Positions 4,981 through 5,173 of a DNA stretch of 5,173 nt are shown piece by piece. Numbering within the stretch: position 1 is the first letter of the stretch; each line of letters begins with the position of its first letter. The position numbers and the translations under genes are program-made. A model generated the notes under the pieces. It was not told the DNA's origin and did not search any database. It worked only from the letters and a program-made list of their open reading frames with translations. Source of the stretch: Actinomycetota bacterium (GTDB lineage Bacteria; Actinomycetota; Thermoleophilia; UBA2241); assembly GCA_003157715.1 (NCBI GenBank), contig PMKK01000179.1, positions 15,769-20,941 of the forward strand. Direction: 5' to 3'.

Positions 4981-5173
4981 TCAGACCGGTCTGCCGGTCT
5001 GCTCCCACTCGCGGTACAGGCCCGAGTAGCGGCCGCCGGCCACCACGAGCTCGTCGTGGTTGCCGCGTTCGGCGATGCGACCGTCTTCGATCACCAGGAT
5101 CTGGTCGGCGTAACGCACGGTGCTCAGGCGGTGCGCGACGACCACCGAGGTGCGGCCGCTGAAGAGCACGTCC
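4981..5173 (-). CDS. ABC exporter ATP-binding domain, C-terminal end (5' part outside window)
   Basis: The 63 visible codons before the stop encode the last part of an ABC ATPase domain, as found in fused membrane-plus-ATPase exporters (MsbA/multidrug or lipid type). [20 protein letters not shown] contains the switch histidine (H-loop) in VAHRLSTV. It is followed by [16 protein letters not shown] and the family-typical ending [11 protein letters not shown]. Walker A, the ABC signature, Walker B and any membrane domain lie beyond the right edge. The in-frame GTG at 5169 is internal, because the family match begins before it (DVLFSGRTS), so the gene is taken as entering from the edge. The gene ends at TGA 4983-4981, convergent with the MFS gene. 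The 12-bp palindrome CAGACCGGTCTG (4982-4993) covers its last codons. Exporter half-transporter or heterodimer partner is inferred from the ending; the substrate cannot be told. Confidence 0.93.
   Translation of the reverse strand, partial: DVLFSGRTSVVVAHRLSTVRYADQILVIEDGRIAERGNHDELVVAGGRYSGLYREWEQTGRPV

Noticed and set aside
1..5173. CRISPR array, insertion sequence, phage or defence system, tRNA or rRNA
   Set aside because: No regularly spaced repeats, transposase or phage motifs, terminal inverted repeats, tRNA-like cloverleaf or rRNA segments were seen on either strand.

Overview
The window is very GC-rich, with G or C at almost every third codon position. Start codons are mixed (GTG for the MscS-type, metallo-hydrolase and Nudix genes; ATG for the others) and genes are packed on both strands. 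This fits a high-GC bacterium, most plausibly an actinobacterium in the broad sense. No rRNA, tRNA or taxon-specific marker is present, so that placement is an inference from composition and gene style only.

Layout, left to right. (1) A leftward cluster runs from about 1917 to the left edge. It holds an RNase Z-like metallo-beta-lactamase-fold hydrolase (1917-1117), a single-pass membrane protein of unknown function with a Ser/Thr/Pro-rich tail (1081-473), and the N-terminal part of an MscS-type mechanosensitive channel cut by the window edge (464-1). The gaps are 35 and 8 bases, and the 35-base gap is mostly taken up by a perfect 9-bp GC hairpin. (2) Diverging from this cluster across an 85-base intergenic region is a rightward gene (2003-2839) for a protein with a helical N-terminal half and a degenerate GGDEF domain, probably without diguanylate cyclase activity. 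(3) It converges tail to tail with a leftward Nudix hydrolase (3258-2836). The two stop codons share the four bases CTAG, so there is no room for a terminator between them. (4) A 253-base divergent region (3259-3511) carries the best promoter match in the window, for the Nudix gene, plus a leader hairpin. (5) A rightward MFS exporter-like permease (3512-4921) has an unusual central loop containing a 12-residue tandem duplication. (6) It converges on the C-terminal end of an ABC exporter ATPase (5173-4981), with a strong hairpin in the 59-base gap.

The genes look like ordinary chromosomal housekeeping, stress and transport functions. The left cluster is probably one transcription unit. Membrane tension relief (MscS) and the anchored protein could share an envelope role, but nothing in the sequence proves a joint pathway. 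I see no mobile element, CRISPR array, phage gene or tRNA, and no convincing new multi-gene system. The most interesting points are the degenerate GGDEF protein, the shared CTAG stop codons, the hairpin directly before a gene that lacks a clear ribosome binding site, and the duplicated, palindrome-bearing loop of the MFS protein.
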